64,000 nucleotides of DNA from Excoecaria cochinchinensis (taxonomy: Eukaryota; Streptophyta; Magnoliopsida; Malpighiales; Euphorbiaceae): positions 11,270,501-11,334,500 of the forward strand of contig CANTUQ010000043.1 of assembly GCA_947683425.1 (NCBI GenBank), in the 5' to 3' direction. Positions 22,862-35,015 of the stretch are shown here, piece by piece. The notes under the pieces are model-generated. The model worked only from the letters and a program-made list of their open reading frames with translations. It was not told the DNA's origin and searched no databases. A program made the translations under genes and the position numbers. Position 1 is the first letter of the stretch, and each line of letters opens with the position of its first letter.

Positions 22862-25800
22862 TATAACATACCTTACCCATACGTAGTAACCTGCATCGTG
22901 ATCCGGCGGGTTCACGACGACGGTCAAGGGCATTCCCAATAAGAACATTAAAAACTTATAAAGTTTTATGCCAAAATCTGAGTCATAAAATTTCTTTCTT
23001 TTTCAAATAGATTTTTACAGTTAATCATAAACTTACTATGAAATCACAATTCAAAATATACTCCTTCAGAACTTATTATAGGCAGTTCAATTGCATAGTT
23101 AATATTGCTTTTACAACACTTATATTTAAAAATTATAAATCTTACACACATTCTTAGGACTATACAAATGCTGCCCTAAGATCTCTTCATATACTTGTAT
23201 TGGCCTGATCTGCTGCAGATGATCCTCAAAAGAGATCCGATCACTTGCACCTACACAGATTAAAAGAAAATCCATGCTAAGCATAAAACTTAGTGGGAAA
23301 CATATAAATATAGACCATTAAGAATGGTCGTCAAAAGGGTTCAAAAAAAGCACCATATAGAAAATATAACCATGCCGATTATAACAATATAGGCACTTTC
23401 AAAGAGTTTCTTAAAATATAAATACGTACTTCGCATATACATCTATTTAATTAACATATGCTTTAGGTAAATCTTAATAAGCATTTAATATCATGTCATC
23501 ATATTCAATTCAAAGTACACACATCGGTCAATTCATGCTTTTATTCACACGTCAATGTTAATAAATCACTTACACATGATTTATACCTTTCCACATCTTA
23601 TATATGTCACTTTGTTCAATTGTTCACATTTATTCACAAAAACAAAAATGCATCTCATACATTTCATGTAGTATTATTTTCATAATTCACATACTCCTGT
23701 CATATTCACATAGTTATGCCTGCAAACTCAAGAAAGTGGATAATGGGTAAATGCATAGGTACCTGAAGGTACAAACAAACATTTCTTTTCTTTTGAAAAT
23801 GCATAGGGATCATAAATAAGACCCAATCACATAGGAATCGCGAGGATCCAAATGCATAGGGACCTGATCAGGGTCCAAAAAATGCATAGGCTGCAGCAAA
23901 TAAAACCCTATAGGCATGCCTATCTATCGATGACTTGACTATTACAGGCTAAATTATTTGTCCAATTATTATTAAATTATCCGTATAATATAGCATAGTA
24001 ATTTCAGTAAGCAATATCATATCACTTAATAGCTTACTTACACATATGGTATAACATATTATAGTTCATACATTGAATCATATATAATCCATAAGTGAGA
24101 ACCATACCAAGTGTATCAAACAAATAAACATTCATAGCACAAAGGAGGGTGGCACTTGCAACAAAGAACAGGAAGGCCTTTGTCGTGCTCATGCATAAGG
24201 TTGAGCTCATGACGGAGAGCACCCAATGGAAGATCATATCACGGGTTCTCTATCGCACTCACGACATAGTTCGCGCTCGCGACAGAGACGAGCATCACGT
24301 TTCGTCACTGTCCTGTATAACTCTCTCAAACAATACCTCCCCACAACACAAACTAACTCTTAGCCCACATGACACATATCCAAACACCTCAGATTATTCA
24401 ATTTATCAAGAATTATTCAGTACTTAGACAGTCATTCAAGAACCATTTATATACGAAGGATTCATTTAATTTTCAGTTTATATCACACTTAACAAAATCA
24501 TTTAATTCAATCTTAACATCGCATAACAATTTTAAACCATAATTAAGTCTACTCAAGGCTCAAATCATTAATAGCCCAATAAACCTTCTATACATCGGCA
24601 CATACATGCTACCTTTATTTTTAACAAGCACACAGGCATTATCAGAATCTCAATTAATACATCATTTTTTATGTATAAATAAGTTTCTATGATTTGGTTC
24701 GGACTTGGAATGGTATTCCAAGCTTTCTACATATCCCAAGGGATTGGGAATCAGAACCCTGTAGTTCTAAAGGTTCAATATAAAAAATTGTAGTATTTTC
24801 ACTTATAATACATTAACATATCATGTCATACCACTTCTAGATTTATTCCGAGTTGTTCGACTGATTAAGCTTTTAAGTACTTTAGCAATTATTCATATTT
24901 ATAACCTTAATCACTTGTATTCCTAAGTGGTGACCATTCATTTACTCTTTATGAAACTCTAAACATGTATCGGATAAGTTCCGAATAATTTCGATAGAGT
25001 TTGGGTGCATTTTGGGTTCACTTACGATAGAGACCTCCATCAGGTGCCTAACCAAAATCGGACTATCAGGACAGCTTTCCACCTCAAACTTTGTACCGCC
25101 TAAACCAACATCTAAACCTCATATTTAGGCCAAATGTCCTTCTTAACAATTGTTCCCTAGGATGTGATCTTTCATGTGGAATAAATTTCAAATCATTTAG
25201 ACACTTAAATCATCATATATGATCAAAACATCCTAAACTTTTCCTATGAGCTGGCCAAAGTAGAGACACCTCTGCTTTGGCCAATTTTAGAGCCCATAGA
25301 GCTAAAATTGGCTTATGACTATTTCTGAGACATTTTTAGGTCTGTATCTTAAATTTCCAGCGGTACAAGTTTCATACCAGTTGGAGTTTTAAGACTCCAA
25401 TTACAGCCTTATAACCGAAGAGGGGTTAAGTGTCCCAACACAGTTTTTCACCAAATCCTATTCACATGTACATTTTTAACAAATTAAAGCCAACACTCAC
25501 TACCATCATCATAGATCAACACATATCATTCAAATACATTGCAAATCACATTATTCATCATCAAAACTCTTAAAATAAACATAATTTTTGAACCTCATCT
25601 TCCATTGCTCGAACAAGCTTGATTGGCTGCTCATCCATTGGCTTTCTCATTTTTTTTCTTAGCTTTCCATGTTTCTCCACACAAAACAAACCAAAATTCA
25701 GAATTTAACTCCAAATCACAATTAAACTCCACTCACATGGAAGAGAATAGAAGAGGAAGAAGGAAAAAAACCAATTACTTACCTTTCTCAACCAAACTTT

Positions 25801-26599
25801 CCATCCAAATCTTAGAAACTTAACAAAATCCCCAAATCCAAATCTGTAATTTTGAGTCTTAAAGAGGAAGAGAGAGAGAGAGTGAGTGAGAATGGCATTG
25901 GAAAAGGAAGAAGAAGACTTTCAATTTCTGCCCCCTTCAAACAGTCCATCTCTCTCCTTTTATACCTCCTTCAATTCAATCTTATCCCCCTAAAGCCAAG
26001 TGTCACTTTCCTATTGGTCTATTTAGATTTTTATGTCAAACTTCCTTTTAAATCCTTCAACTCTTATTTCTTCTTGCATTTGACATATAACTTCGTTATT
26101 CTCAACATTGGCCCACATAATAAATCATTACTTACTCAATTAAGTCTTAAATTCATACTTCATAATTTTACAATTGGCCGCACTTACCAAAACTTTTACA
26201 TTAATACCGAATTCGTCCTTTCAGCACACTCGAACTTACATAAATTTGGCATAACCCTTATCCATTCTCATAAATTGGCCCTCATGGTTACTTATTTCAT
26301 TCAAGTAGATCCATGTATGCAAAATGACCAAATTACCCTTAACCTTTTCAAATAATACCGATCACGTCCTTTACTACAATTAACTATTTTCATCCTTGAA
26401 TTACATATTTTTTGTCACCAAAATAATTGTTTTAGTATCTTTTAAGGCATAACGACATAATTGTCCAATTTACCAAAACTTTCAAATTAATGACGGTTGT
26501 GTCCTTTTTTATACTTCCGTCGCTAAATCAAACACATTCGGTTTTCACTTCACCCTAAACATACCTTAATGTGGTTAGGGTGTATTTTGGGTCCTTACA
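22862..26599 (-). mobile_element. 5' LTR of the LARD-like element (3738 bp)
   Basis: Uninterrupted LTR, minus strand TGTAAGGACCC at 26599 to GTATGTTATA at 22862. It aligns over its length with the left LTR and shows what that copy lost (about 24955-25290). It includes the stem-loop (23277-23293) and hairpin cassette (24146-24285). Open frames of up to 167 codons (25852-26355) have near-equal but broken counterparts in the sister LTR and match no known protein. Confidence 0.85.
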
Positions 26600-26908
26600 G
26601 GTTAGGTTAAAATTGAATTGATGACATTGATATTATTTGAGTAGTCATAATGTCTTACTAAAGGCCAATTATGACTTGTGGGCTTATAATGGAATTGGGC
26701 CCACTGCCAACATAATATAAAACTATTGGGTCTCACATTAAGAATGTAATGAATAGACTAGGATCTTATTTGGGTATTTCGAATTTAAAATATGTTAAAT
26801 ATTAAATTCAAAATAATATTTAAAAGGGAAATATTGCTTATTTTAACTAAGGAATATTCCTTCCTAAATTATCTCCACGTTAACCATTAATTAAGATTAG
26901 AGGTTAAT

Positions 26909-26911
<3 letters not shown>

Positions 26912-26955
<44 letters not shown>

Positions 26956-26981
26956 GTGTGTGTGTGTGTGTGTGTGTGTGT
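26912..26981. repeat. (TA)n(TG)n microsatellite
   Basis: About 19 TA units, then about 13 TG units, inside the solo LTR that ends at 27393. Confidence 0.97.
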
Positions 26982-27398
26982 ATAAGATGATGCCCTAATT
27001 CACTTTAAGAAAAGTGAGCCGCCTTTTAAAGAAAAGGAAAGAAAAAGAAAACTTCTTGCTCTTCCACTTTTGAGAAAATATACAGAGAGAGTAAGAAAAA
27101 AAAATCTTAGTTGTACGTGAAAAAGAGCTAGCACTCCTGCAAATCCGTTCATTTGTTCGAGGGTGGATATCACTGGAAGGTGTTTGTTCCTTGGAGCAAC
27201 ACCTCGAGTTCAATTCGATTTGGAGAAGTCAAGCATTTATGCACAGAATTGAGTTAATTCATGGTCTCTACACATTAAGAGGTCGGTAATCATAAACTTT
27301 TTCTTTTAAATCAATTTGATCGCATGGATCCTGTCGAATTTTGGTTTAATTTCATTGTGTAATTTTGAATTATTTTCACACAAAACCCCTACAGGTAG

Positions 27399-28475
27399 TA
27401 AATTTAAAAGAAAAGGAAATAAGAATGAAAATAAAAGGGCAAAATGGTAATTTTAGTAGTAAAAGTAAAGTTTAGTGGCAAAATGGTAATTACGTGATAA
27501 AATTTTAAGATAAAGGGTAAAATAGTAATTGCATGATAAAACATGGAGTAAGAGGGTAAAACTTAAATTTTATGGTTAAATAAGGATAACAGGAATAAAC
27601 ATGTAATTATGAGATAAAATGGTGAATTTAATCGTAAAAATGTAATTATGAGATAAAATGGTGAATTTAATTGTAAAATAGTAATATATGATAAATTTTA
27701 GAACAAAATGGATACTATAAATATTTAAAGTAAAAATAGTAAACATGTAGAGAAAATAAGTAAATTGAATAAATGGTAGTTATTAAAATAATACATGTAT
27801 TAATTAAATAAGAAAATAGGAAAAATATATACATATGTAAGTAGAAATCAGACATAAATCATGTAAGTAGAAAAAAATGTTTGCATAGGTGTGTAATGCA
27901 TATGCATGGTATGGAAAATGCTAGTTGTGTATCCACCAATAAGCATTATATGCTTAGCGCATAGTTGTTTAATGCGTGTAGGTTTTAGGACAATAAGTAG
28001 GTAGAAGAGGAGCAAGCAGAGGACCTTGGTACAATGGACAATGAAGCTAAAATATTATTTTGGGTTATGTAATTATATAGATAGCATGTATATGTAATGT
28101 AATGGGTGATGTTATGTATAGGAACCTATTTACATGTATATGAAGTAATGGAGACATGTATGAAATGTTATGGAAAATGATATATGTTTAAATCTATATG
28201 TGGATGAATATATGAATTATCATTGGTATAGATTAAATGTGAATGTGTTGCAAAATGATTTGTTATTGAGTTGTTAGAGGTTGCCCGGATTGTATGTTAT
28301 ATACTGGGAGTGTAAATTTTCAATGTGCAAGAGGGTTAGATTAGCAGTGCAGCCGTTATGCTGCCAAAAAATTTACCAAATGAATAGTAAGAAATAAGAA
28401 TTAAGTCTCATCATAATGTCTGATACTCGTATCAAATTATGGGTATAGGGTATTGTAATAAGTTCCACGATCACT
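27399..28475 (+). other. Degenerate LTR-like DNA
   Basis: Resumes the sequence interrupted at 9266. It is AT-rich with many taaaatggtaat-like words. A stem-loop AAGCATTATATGCTT (27941-27955) followed by GCGTGTAGG matches the Tekay-type LTRs, so this is probably the end part of a very old LTR. No coding signal, and no boundaries can be fixed. Confidence 0.5.
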
Positions 28476-28478
28476 GCA

Positions 28479-29725
28479 CCAAATGATAACAGCTCATTTT
28501 TCTAACTGTTAGCTAGGATTCAATTTAAACTAAAATATCTATAGTTTAGCTTTCAATAAAGAGAGAGATTGCTTGTAATAGAGAAAATTTGGTGAAGGTT
28601 TCGATAAGGAACACTCCGACAGTCAAGTTAGAGAGTATTGTAGCAAACTGAATGTAATGTTAAGAGTTGGGAAAAATCATACCTGATTTGTGAATTGTTG
28701 GTCTATTTATAAGGCTTATAGCCTAAATGGTCATTGAGTCAGGGTAATTAATCATCATTGATTAACTGAAATGTTATGGAAGTGCAAAGATTGCTACCGA
28801 AATGATAACAGCTCGGCTTTTAGACTATTAGTTAGGATTCACTTTAAACTAAAATATCTACAGCCTGGCCTTCTAGTAAAGAAAGAGATTGCTTGAAATA
28901 GAGATAATTCAGTGAAAGTTTCGATGAGGAACAATCCGACGGTCAAGTTAGAGAGTATTTGGTAAAAATTGGATGTAATTAGGCTATTTTTAGGGCTCAT
29001 ACCTTGGATGCTCATTCAAGTTAGGTTAATTAAACATTATTGATTATCTAAACTGTTATGGAAGTGCAAAGGTTTCTACCAAAATGATAATAGCTTGGTT
29101 TTTGGACTGTTAGTTAGGATTCCCTTTAACCGAAATATCCACAACTTGGCCTTATAGTAAAGAGAGAGATTGCCCAAAATAGAAAGAATCTGGTCAAAGT
29201 TCCAATGAGGAACACTCTGATGGTCAAATTAGAGAGCATTTGGGGAAAACTGGATGTAATGCTAAGAGTTGGAGAAAAGTCATACCTGACTTGTGAATTA
29301 TTAGGCTATTTATAGGGCTCATAACTTTGATGCTCATTGAAGTTGGGATAATTAATCATCATTGATTATTTGAACTGTTATGGAAGTGTAAAGGTCGCTA
29401 CCATAATGATAACAGCTCGATTTCTAAATTGTTAGCTAGGATTCACTTTAAACCAAAATATCGATAGCCTAGCCTTCTAGTAAAGAGAGAGATTGCGTAA
29501 AATAGAAAGAATCCGGTGAAGGTTCCAATAAGGAACACTTCGACAGTAAAGTTAGAGAGTATTTGGGAAAAACTAGATATGATGCTAAGAGTTGGAAAAA
29601 AATCATACCTAAGTTGTGAATTGTTGGGTTATTTATAGGGCTCATAGTCTGGATGCTTATTCAAGTCAAGTTAATTAATCATAATTGATTACTTGAATTA
29701 TTATGGAAATGCAAAGGTTGCTACC
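28479..29725 (-). repeat. Four tandem copies of a ~320-bp unit
   Basis: Units start at 28479, 28798, 29079 and 29401 with an AAATGATAACAGCTC-like word. Lengths are about 319, 281, 322 and 325 bp; the second lacks about 38 bp. Read on the minus strand, units 1, 3 and 4 have a TATA-like CTATAAATA (near 28702-28713, 29306-29316 and 29629-29640) followed by a CAATTCACAA leader; in unit 2 the T-rich box is changed. The layout resembles the promoter and leader part of an LTR, repeated head to tail. No coding frame. Confidence 0.88.
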
Positions 29726-31551
29726 ATTTTGGGAGGGTAAAGATTTGAGTTGTTTAATTGGTTATAACGCTCCAGCTTTAGATCTAAACTCTATCAATCA
29801 GTCCGAGCTGACTGTACTGTTTGCAGTACCGAACTATTATGGAAGTTCAGTTATCAATTTCCAATGGTGGAAACCCATCTTTAACAATATATCATATTTT
29901 TAAGGTGGTGTGGTCTTTATTGATTTTCAGTTGATATGACATTATCCCAACAAGATTATCAAAGTTGCAAGTTGTTGGAATTAATATTCCTTTAATATCA
30001 AAATCTATAAAATTATTTTCATTGTTCCAATATCCTTTGTATTTAATCGGGATTGGTATGGTATCCATTGATCCATCCATAAAAATATCTCCAAAAAACT
30101 AAACAAAGGAATTAAAAAAAAAAAGGTATAAGATCAATTTTGATAGATGAATTAGAACATTAAATAGGAAATACGATAGCGAAAAAACTGGATAAGCAAG
30201 AGTAAAATAAGGAAAAAAGAAATAGGATGAAAAAAGATTTGCAATAGTTAATGTGAGTTTATTGTTTGAAATCAAAATCACAAAGAAAAAATCAATAAAA
30301 AGGAGAAAAACAATTAATAGAATAAAGGAGAATTAATGCAATTTAATTTGTTGTTGATTGAATTCTTCCTCCCAAAAATTTGAGTTTTCCATGTTCTTGA
30401 CCCAATTGAATAAGTTATGTTTCCTTTTTTTTCTTTGTTAAGGATAACTGTTTTCTGGTTTAATAGGTATTTGAATTAAAACATTACTTTTAATCAAAAT
30501 TGGTATTTTTAAAAATAAAAAATTTAAAAAAATGGTATTTTTGTAATTATAAAATTTGGTTAGTTTTTGTGAAATCACCTTCACTTTTGTATGATATTTT
30601 TTGACAATCCCACATGATAATACACATATTATAACATAAGAAAACCCTTAAACATGGCCTTGAGAAATTCACATCCAAGGCTACGAGGCTGCCAAACTTG
30701 ATAACCAAGTTTGATTAACCACAATTCAAGTGGAAATATGTTTGTTACAGTCCAACCTTTTCTCCACTTGATTAATTACTCCACTCGATTAGATAATTTA
30801 ATTAGGAGAAACCTAAATAATAGACTTGTCAATTGGATCAGGTTAGGTGGGTTTGAGTTCGAATAACGTTGAATTGGTTTTTTTCAGTTTTGAATTTTTA
30901 TATCGTCATTTTTGGATCGAATCACTTATTTTTCAGACGGATTTTAGTCAAATCTTGGATCACAAGACTAAAAATAGGAATTAAATTGAAAATCAAACCG
31001 TAAGAAATTTGGGTTTTTTGTTTCATTTGTTAGGTTTTGAAATAAAAATTCAGTTATATTAGTCTAGTTTTCTTCTTTATATCGCCTTTCCCTCCCAATC
31101 GATAAAAATAAGAATGAATTAAATTAAACTTTGGAATGATAACTAGAATAAAAAATTTACAAGATAAATTATGGAGAAACCTTTCTGCAACTCATCTTAT
31201 AGGAACAATTGAAATTCAGATAAGAAACGTCACATTCTATGCTATTGAGCATTTAAAACCCGAATAAAACTTCTTTTTAATTTGAATAGATGGTTAGGAT
31301 GTATGGTTATACTATTTCATCCAAGTGTTAGCAATTTTTTCTTTTTTTTCCCTTTTATTCATATCTATTAATTTTGGTGGTCAAGATTTATATGGACTTA
31401 CATATAATGGCCAAAATTGAATTTTATACAAAAATCTTTACAAACCCTTAAACTAAGGACTAAGATTAATTTGATTACTATTACATCCAAGGGCCAATAT
31501 TCATCCCTATATAAAAAAATCTCACCAGTTAATATTTATTAATTTTATAGT
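29726..31551. other. AT-rich intergenic DNA, nothing identified
   Basis: No recognisable gene, repeat end or domain on either strand. A 66-codon frame at 29703-29903 matches no family I know. Confidence 0.6.
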
Positions 31552-31574
31552 CATCACTATAAGAAATAAACTGT

Positions 31575-31862
31575 TTAGCGACGGACACTGCCGTCGTAAC
31601 TATAATCGTTGCTAAAAATAGCAACTGAAAATTTGTTGTCGCTAAATTAGATTTTTGTTGCTAACTGTGGAGATGGAATTACATTGACATCGCATTATTT
31701 AGCAACGAAAAGATATTCCCTTCGCTAAATATAGCGATGGGAAAAGTGCTCCGACGCAAATTTAGCGATGGAATAGTGACTTCCGTCGCTAATTTAGCGA
31801 CGCAAATCTTGTTTTCGCCGCTATATTTAACGACGAAAATCTTGTTTTCGTCGCTAAATTTT
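31575..31862. repeat. CACTA subterminal repeats, left
   Basis: About ten degenerate direct and inverted copies of TAGCGACGG/CCGTCGCTAAAT. The right end has the same set at about 36170-36560. Confidence 0.88.
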
Positions 31863-32089
31863 ATGTAATTTTTTTCAATTTTAAAATGATATATAAGCAT
31901 ATAATAATATATAGTTTAAAAATTATAATTGAAAAAAATATTATAATGATAAATGTATTAATTAAAATAAATAAATTTGGTATAAAAGTAACAATAATAT
32001 ATTATAAACAAAACATACTACAAATAGTGAATATTTTAAAGAGCACTAAATAAGCAGCTAGCGAATATGGACAATCAGACTATTGTGCT

Positions 32090-33770
32090 GACTCGCTAGG
32101 GAATTTTTGACTAATGATCTGGTTCGTCTGATTTATGAGGTTCATCAGCATTTCTATTATATTCTGGTGCTAAACAACTTCACCACTGGATGTTGCCTGC
32201 CTACTGGAAGCAGCGTACCGGATGAGGAGCGTTGCAAATAGCAAGCGTTTGCAAAGCCAAAAATCCATCCACGGCAGTCCATTACCCCAAATACATCATA
32301 AAATGTATGAGTCTGATCAACATTCTTAGATTCTGCTATTTGATGTTGAAGACTCTCCTATACTCGCTCCTGTCATAAAATAAATACTTCATGTTAATTT
32401 GTACTAAAGTTTAACTATTATGATATATAAAAATAATAGTAAACTATAAGTTTAATATACATGGATTTCTCTAGCTCGATTGTTTATGAACGTCACACCG
32501 TCATGTTTTCATGTGTGGGTGTGCACAAACACCTTATGTGGTGTAGGCCTCCTACCCGAAGATGTCTCCTGCAAACAAATTATAGGTTACTAAAATTCTA
32601 GCAGAGTTTCCCCTAAATTTGTACCAAACCTCCTATATAAAAATCACAAAAGCACTTGTATATTATTATTTCTCTACCATCCAACTCCAATTCAAACTCC
32701 TTAAATAATATTTTTTCCATCCTTCTCAATTCAATTAATCATTTTGGAAACATTCATGTTTCGCATTTCACGCAATAAAAGAAAACTCTTAATAATATCG
32801 ACAAGATTTTTGAATACTTACACGTCTATCAATATGCTCCAGGTGGGACAACATTCCTCCAGTATGTAAGGATACACTGACTCCTTCTGATCATCCTCAC
32901 CTATTAGTAAAATTTCGCTCGGCGATAGAGAAAGCTTCGGCTAATGTCTAGTACTTTTGCCAGTTTGCCCATATTTCTTTGGTTATAAAATGAGGTCGCA
33001 CACGCTTCTTGTGTATATGGCTCACAAAGTCTTTATAACATGCACAGGCTCAACTCTCCCATGCAACATACATGAGGCGATCAACTTGTTAATCCCAATA
33101 AAAATCTTTCTGAGAAAAAAAAAAACAAAAATATAAATATAATGTTAGTACTTATAAACTACGATCAAAATTCAATTAGTGTATGAAGTTAGATAAAATA
33201 GTTAAGATTAAATAATTTATTTTATTTACCTAAAACTCTTGAAAATAAAATTTTTTTGTTTTCTGAGATACCTTCTTCCATAAATAACCTTCATAATCAA
33301 TTTTCTCCTTGAATGTCCCTATAATCGAGCGAAAGCACTTTTCAGAAGGAACCAATCTAATAGACAAGCAATTTCAGGATCTTTTATAATGATAATACTA
33401 TAGACTTAATATAAAATTACATATTAATAATTCATTAATTGCTTTAATGGTAATGTACATCCTGCCATCGACTCCAATTGCTCCAGGCCAGGGACCTTCC
33501 ACTATTTCTGTCCCAGATATCTATGTAGGTTTAGATGCATTTTTCATTGCAAGAGCTTGTGTTGATGAAGTAGCAGCGGTGGTAGATGGGAAGGAAGGTG
33601 ATGTACTAATAGGGGTAGATGTAGGAGATGAGAAACTCTATGGTAATGAACCTGATCCCATATTATCAGGGAGATTGTGATCCCTTTGCTCAACTTGGTG
33701 TAGGGGATCCGGATGGTGGCAACCTCATCCTTGGAGGCAGCATATTAGAAATCTTCCTCTTATTCTGCAT
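32090..33770 (-). pseudogene. CACTA second gene (Ptta/En/Spm, TnpA-like), decayed
   Basis: Aligns with 41000-42965 of the larger CACTA element: the gcgaatatggacaatcag word at 32060 matches 40977, and blocks such as atatgctccaggtgggaca (32830) match 42073. It corresponds to the second CACTA gene, whose product binds the subterminal repeats. The minus-strand frames are short and interrupted, with no continuous product. Intron positions cannot be assigned with confidence. Confidence 0.6.
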
Positions 33771-33879
33771 AGTTTTACTTGAAAAGAATGAAATTGATTA
33801 GTCCACTAATCAAAAATTACATTTGAATAAAAAAATTAATATAAAACAATAGATAAAAAATCAGTATAGGGAATTAGTC

Positions 33880-35015
33880 GCTATCATCACTCAGTTGTAA
33901 ATCATAATCGCAATCATATTCATTATCTGAAGAATTAGAATCAAATCCAATGTCCTCTTCAGATCTATCGCCTTCTATAGATTCCTCATCCTCTTCAGAA
34001 GCAACGTCAACATATTCATTATTCGGATTGTTCAAATGTTCATTATCATCATATGCTAGACTTCCATCGATTTCATGAACCTTTGTTTCTTCTTCCTAAA
34101 ATGATTCATTTTGTATTCATTTATTTTATCTTGTTGCTTTCATTTCAAAAATGCCTTTGGATTTTACCTTGAAAACTGCTAACCAATCTAACTTATCTCG
34201 TCTTAGACTAGGAAAAGGGACATAATACACCTGGATTGCTTGCATTGCCAACGTAAAAGGTTCAAAGTTAGGAATCTTCTTCGCTGGTTGATTTTAATAA
34301 TATTGTATCTACTATACACTTTCGCTCTAACATTAAGTGTTGGATCAAACCATTCACACTTAAATACATCACAACATTTTATTGGCAATGCGGGGTACTC
34401 AATTTTAATATCTCAATAATTTTGCCATAGTAATCCATGAATTCCCCCTGAATGCAAACTCCTTTGTTCACAGTTGCTCGGTTATGACCACAAGATTGTA
34501 TATGAAATTTGTATCCATTGACGAAATATACCAGATAAGATCTAATTGTTCGCAATGGTTGGGTTGGGTTCTTCTTTGACATTATGTAAATTTGGCTGAA
34601 ATGAATATTCGGTTCCATCATAAACCATTTGGGCATAGCGATTTTCAGCGATTTTTAGATGCATCCACATAATTTGTCAAAAATTCATCCCCCCTTAAAG
34701 TTCACCTACATTTACTGACGATATAACATCATTACCCCTAGACGTGCTATAAAATATTGGTTTTTCATGTCATGTCCACTCAAAATAATTGGGTACAAAT
34801 CCTTTTCTTAGGGAATGGAGATCCACTTCATCAGTAGGAAAATAACTCCTATGTTTGCACTTTTTGTATGGATATCTGATTTTTGGACCATCCATGTATG
34901 CAGGTTGAGAGCTTGCATAGTCAATGAAACCTTGAACTCCTTCAACAAACTCAGGATTAAGGTAACTATCTAGTGTTAATCTTCTATATATCCAATATCT
35001 ATCAAAGTTACTCAT
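33880..35015 (-). pseudogene. Internally deleted CACTA transposase (TNP2) gene
   Basis: The minus strand starts with a transposase-associated domain at 35015-34770, including MDGPKIRYPYKKCKHRSYFP and the ending GFVPNYFEW. The sequence then jumps, near 34555, directly to the DUF4216 region: YLVYFVNGYKFHIQSCGHNR near 34530, and CEWFDPTLNV with INQRRRF in the next frame (34388-34203). An acidic tail ending in DDSD lies near 33980-33885. In the larger relative the interval holds more than 2 kb with the TNP2 catalytic part and DUF4218, so those are deleted. The frame at 34636-34379 crosses the junction and joins the two halves. No transposase activity is expected. Confidence 0.82.

Larger units (their letters stand above)
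9997..26599 (-). mobile_element. Tekay-related element without coding sequence (LARD-like)
   Basis: Two LTRs (9997-18946, split; 22862-26599) in minus orientation flank an internal region of 3.9 kb, 2.2 kb of which is a later solo LTR. Imperfect TSDs are GATTA (9992-9996) and GGTTA (26600-26604). There is an iMet primer site (22842-22857) beside the right LTR and a polypurine tract (minus AAGGAGGAGAGAGT) beside the left LTR. Just inside lies TTCGAGGACGAA, the motif usual at the end of Tekay pol. I find no gag, protease, RT, RNase H, integrase or chromodomain. It would have depended on proteins from a related element. Long LTRs with a non-coding interior fit a large retrotransposon derivative. 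Confidence 0.8.
9267..27393 (+). mobile_element. Solo LTR (~1.5 kb), split by a nested 16.6-kb element
   Basis: The LTR begins TGTTAGTGGTAAAACCC at 9267 and ends ACAAAACCCCTACA at 27393. It is bounded by TSD GGTAG at 9262-9266 and 27394-27398. Its own sequence is 9267-9996 plus 26605-27393 (about 1519 bp). The text around 9545-9990 (agacccgctatgagatcact, then a gagagagatat stretch) is of a type common in plant Ty1/copia LTRs, though I cannot prove the superfamily. No primer site or internal domain is attached, so it is a solo LTR left by LTR-LTR recombination. A TA/TG microsatellite lies in its right half, followed by TATAAG, which could be its TATA box. Confidence 0.82.

Noticed and set aside
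24149..24427. 92-codon plus-strand frame
   Set aside because: It overlaps the hairpin cassette of an LTR and is not kept in the sister LTR.
25852..26355. 167-codon frame as a host gene
   Set aside because: It lies wholly inside the 5' LTR of the LARD-like element. The sister LTR has the same DNA with frame breaks, and no domain is visible.
29703..29903. 66-codon frame beside the tandem array
   Set aside because: No recognisable family, no neighbours that would support a gene, AT-rich context.
33447..33680. 77-codon plus-strand frame in the small CACTA element
   Set aside because: Antisense to the TnpA-like gene remnant; the minus strand aligns with 42684-42965 of the larger element.
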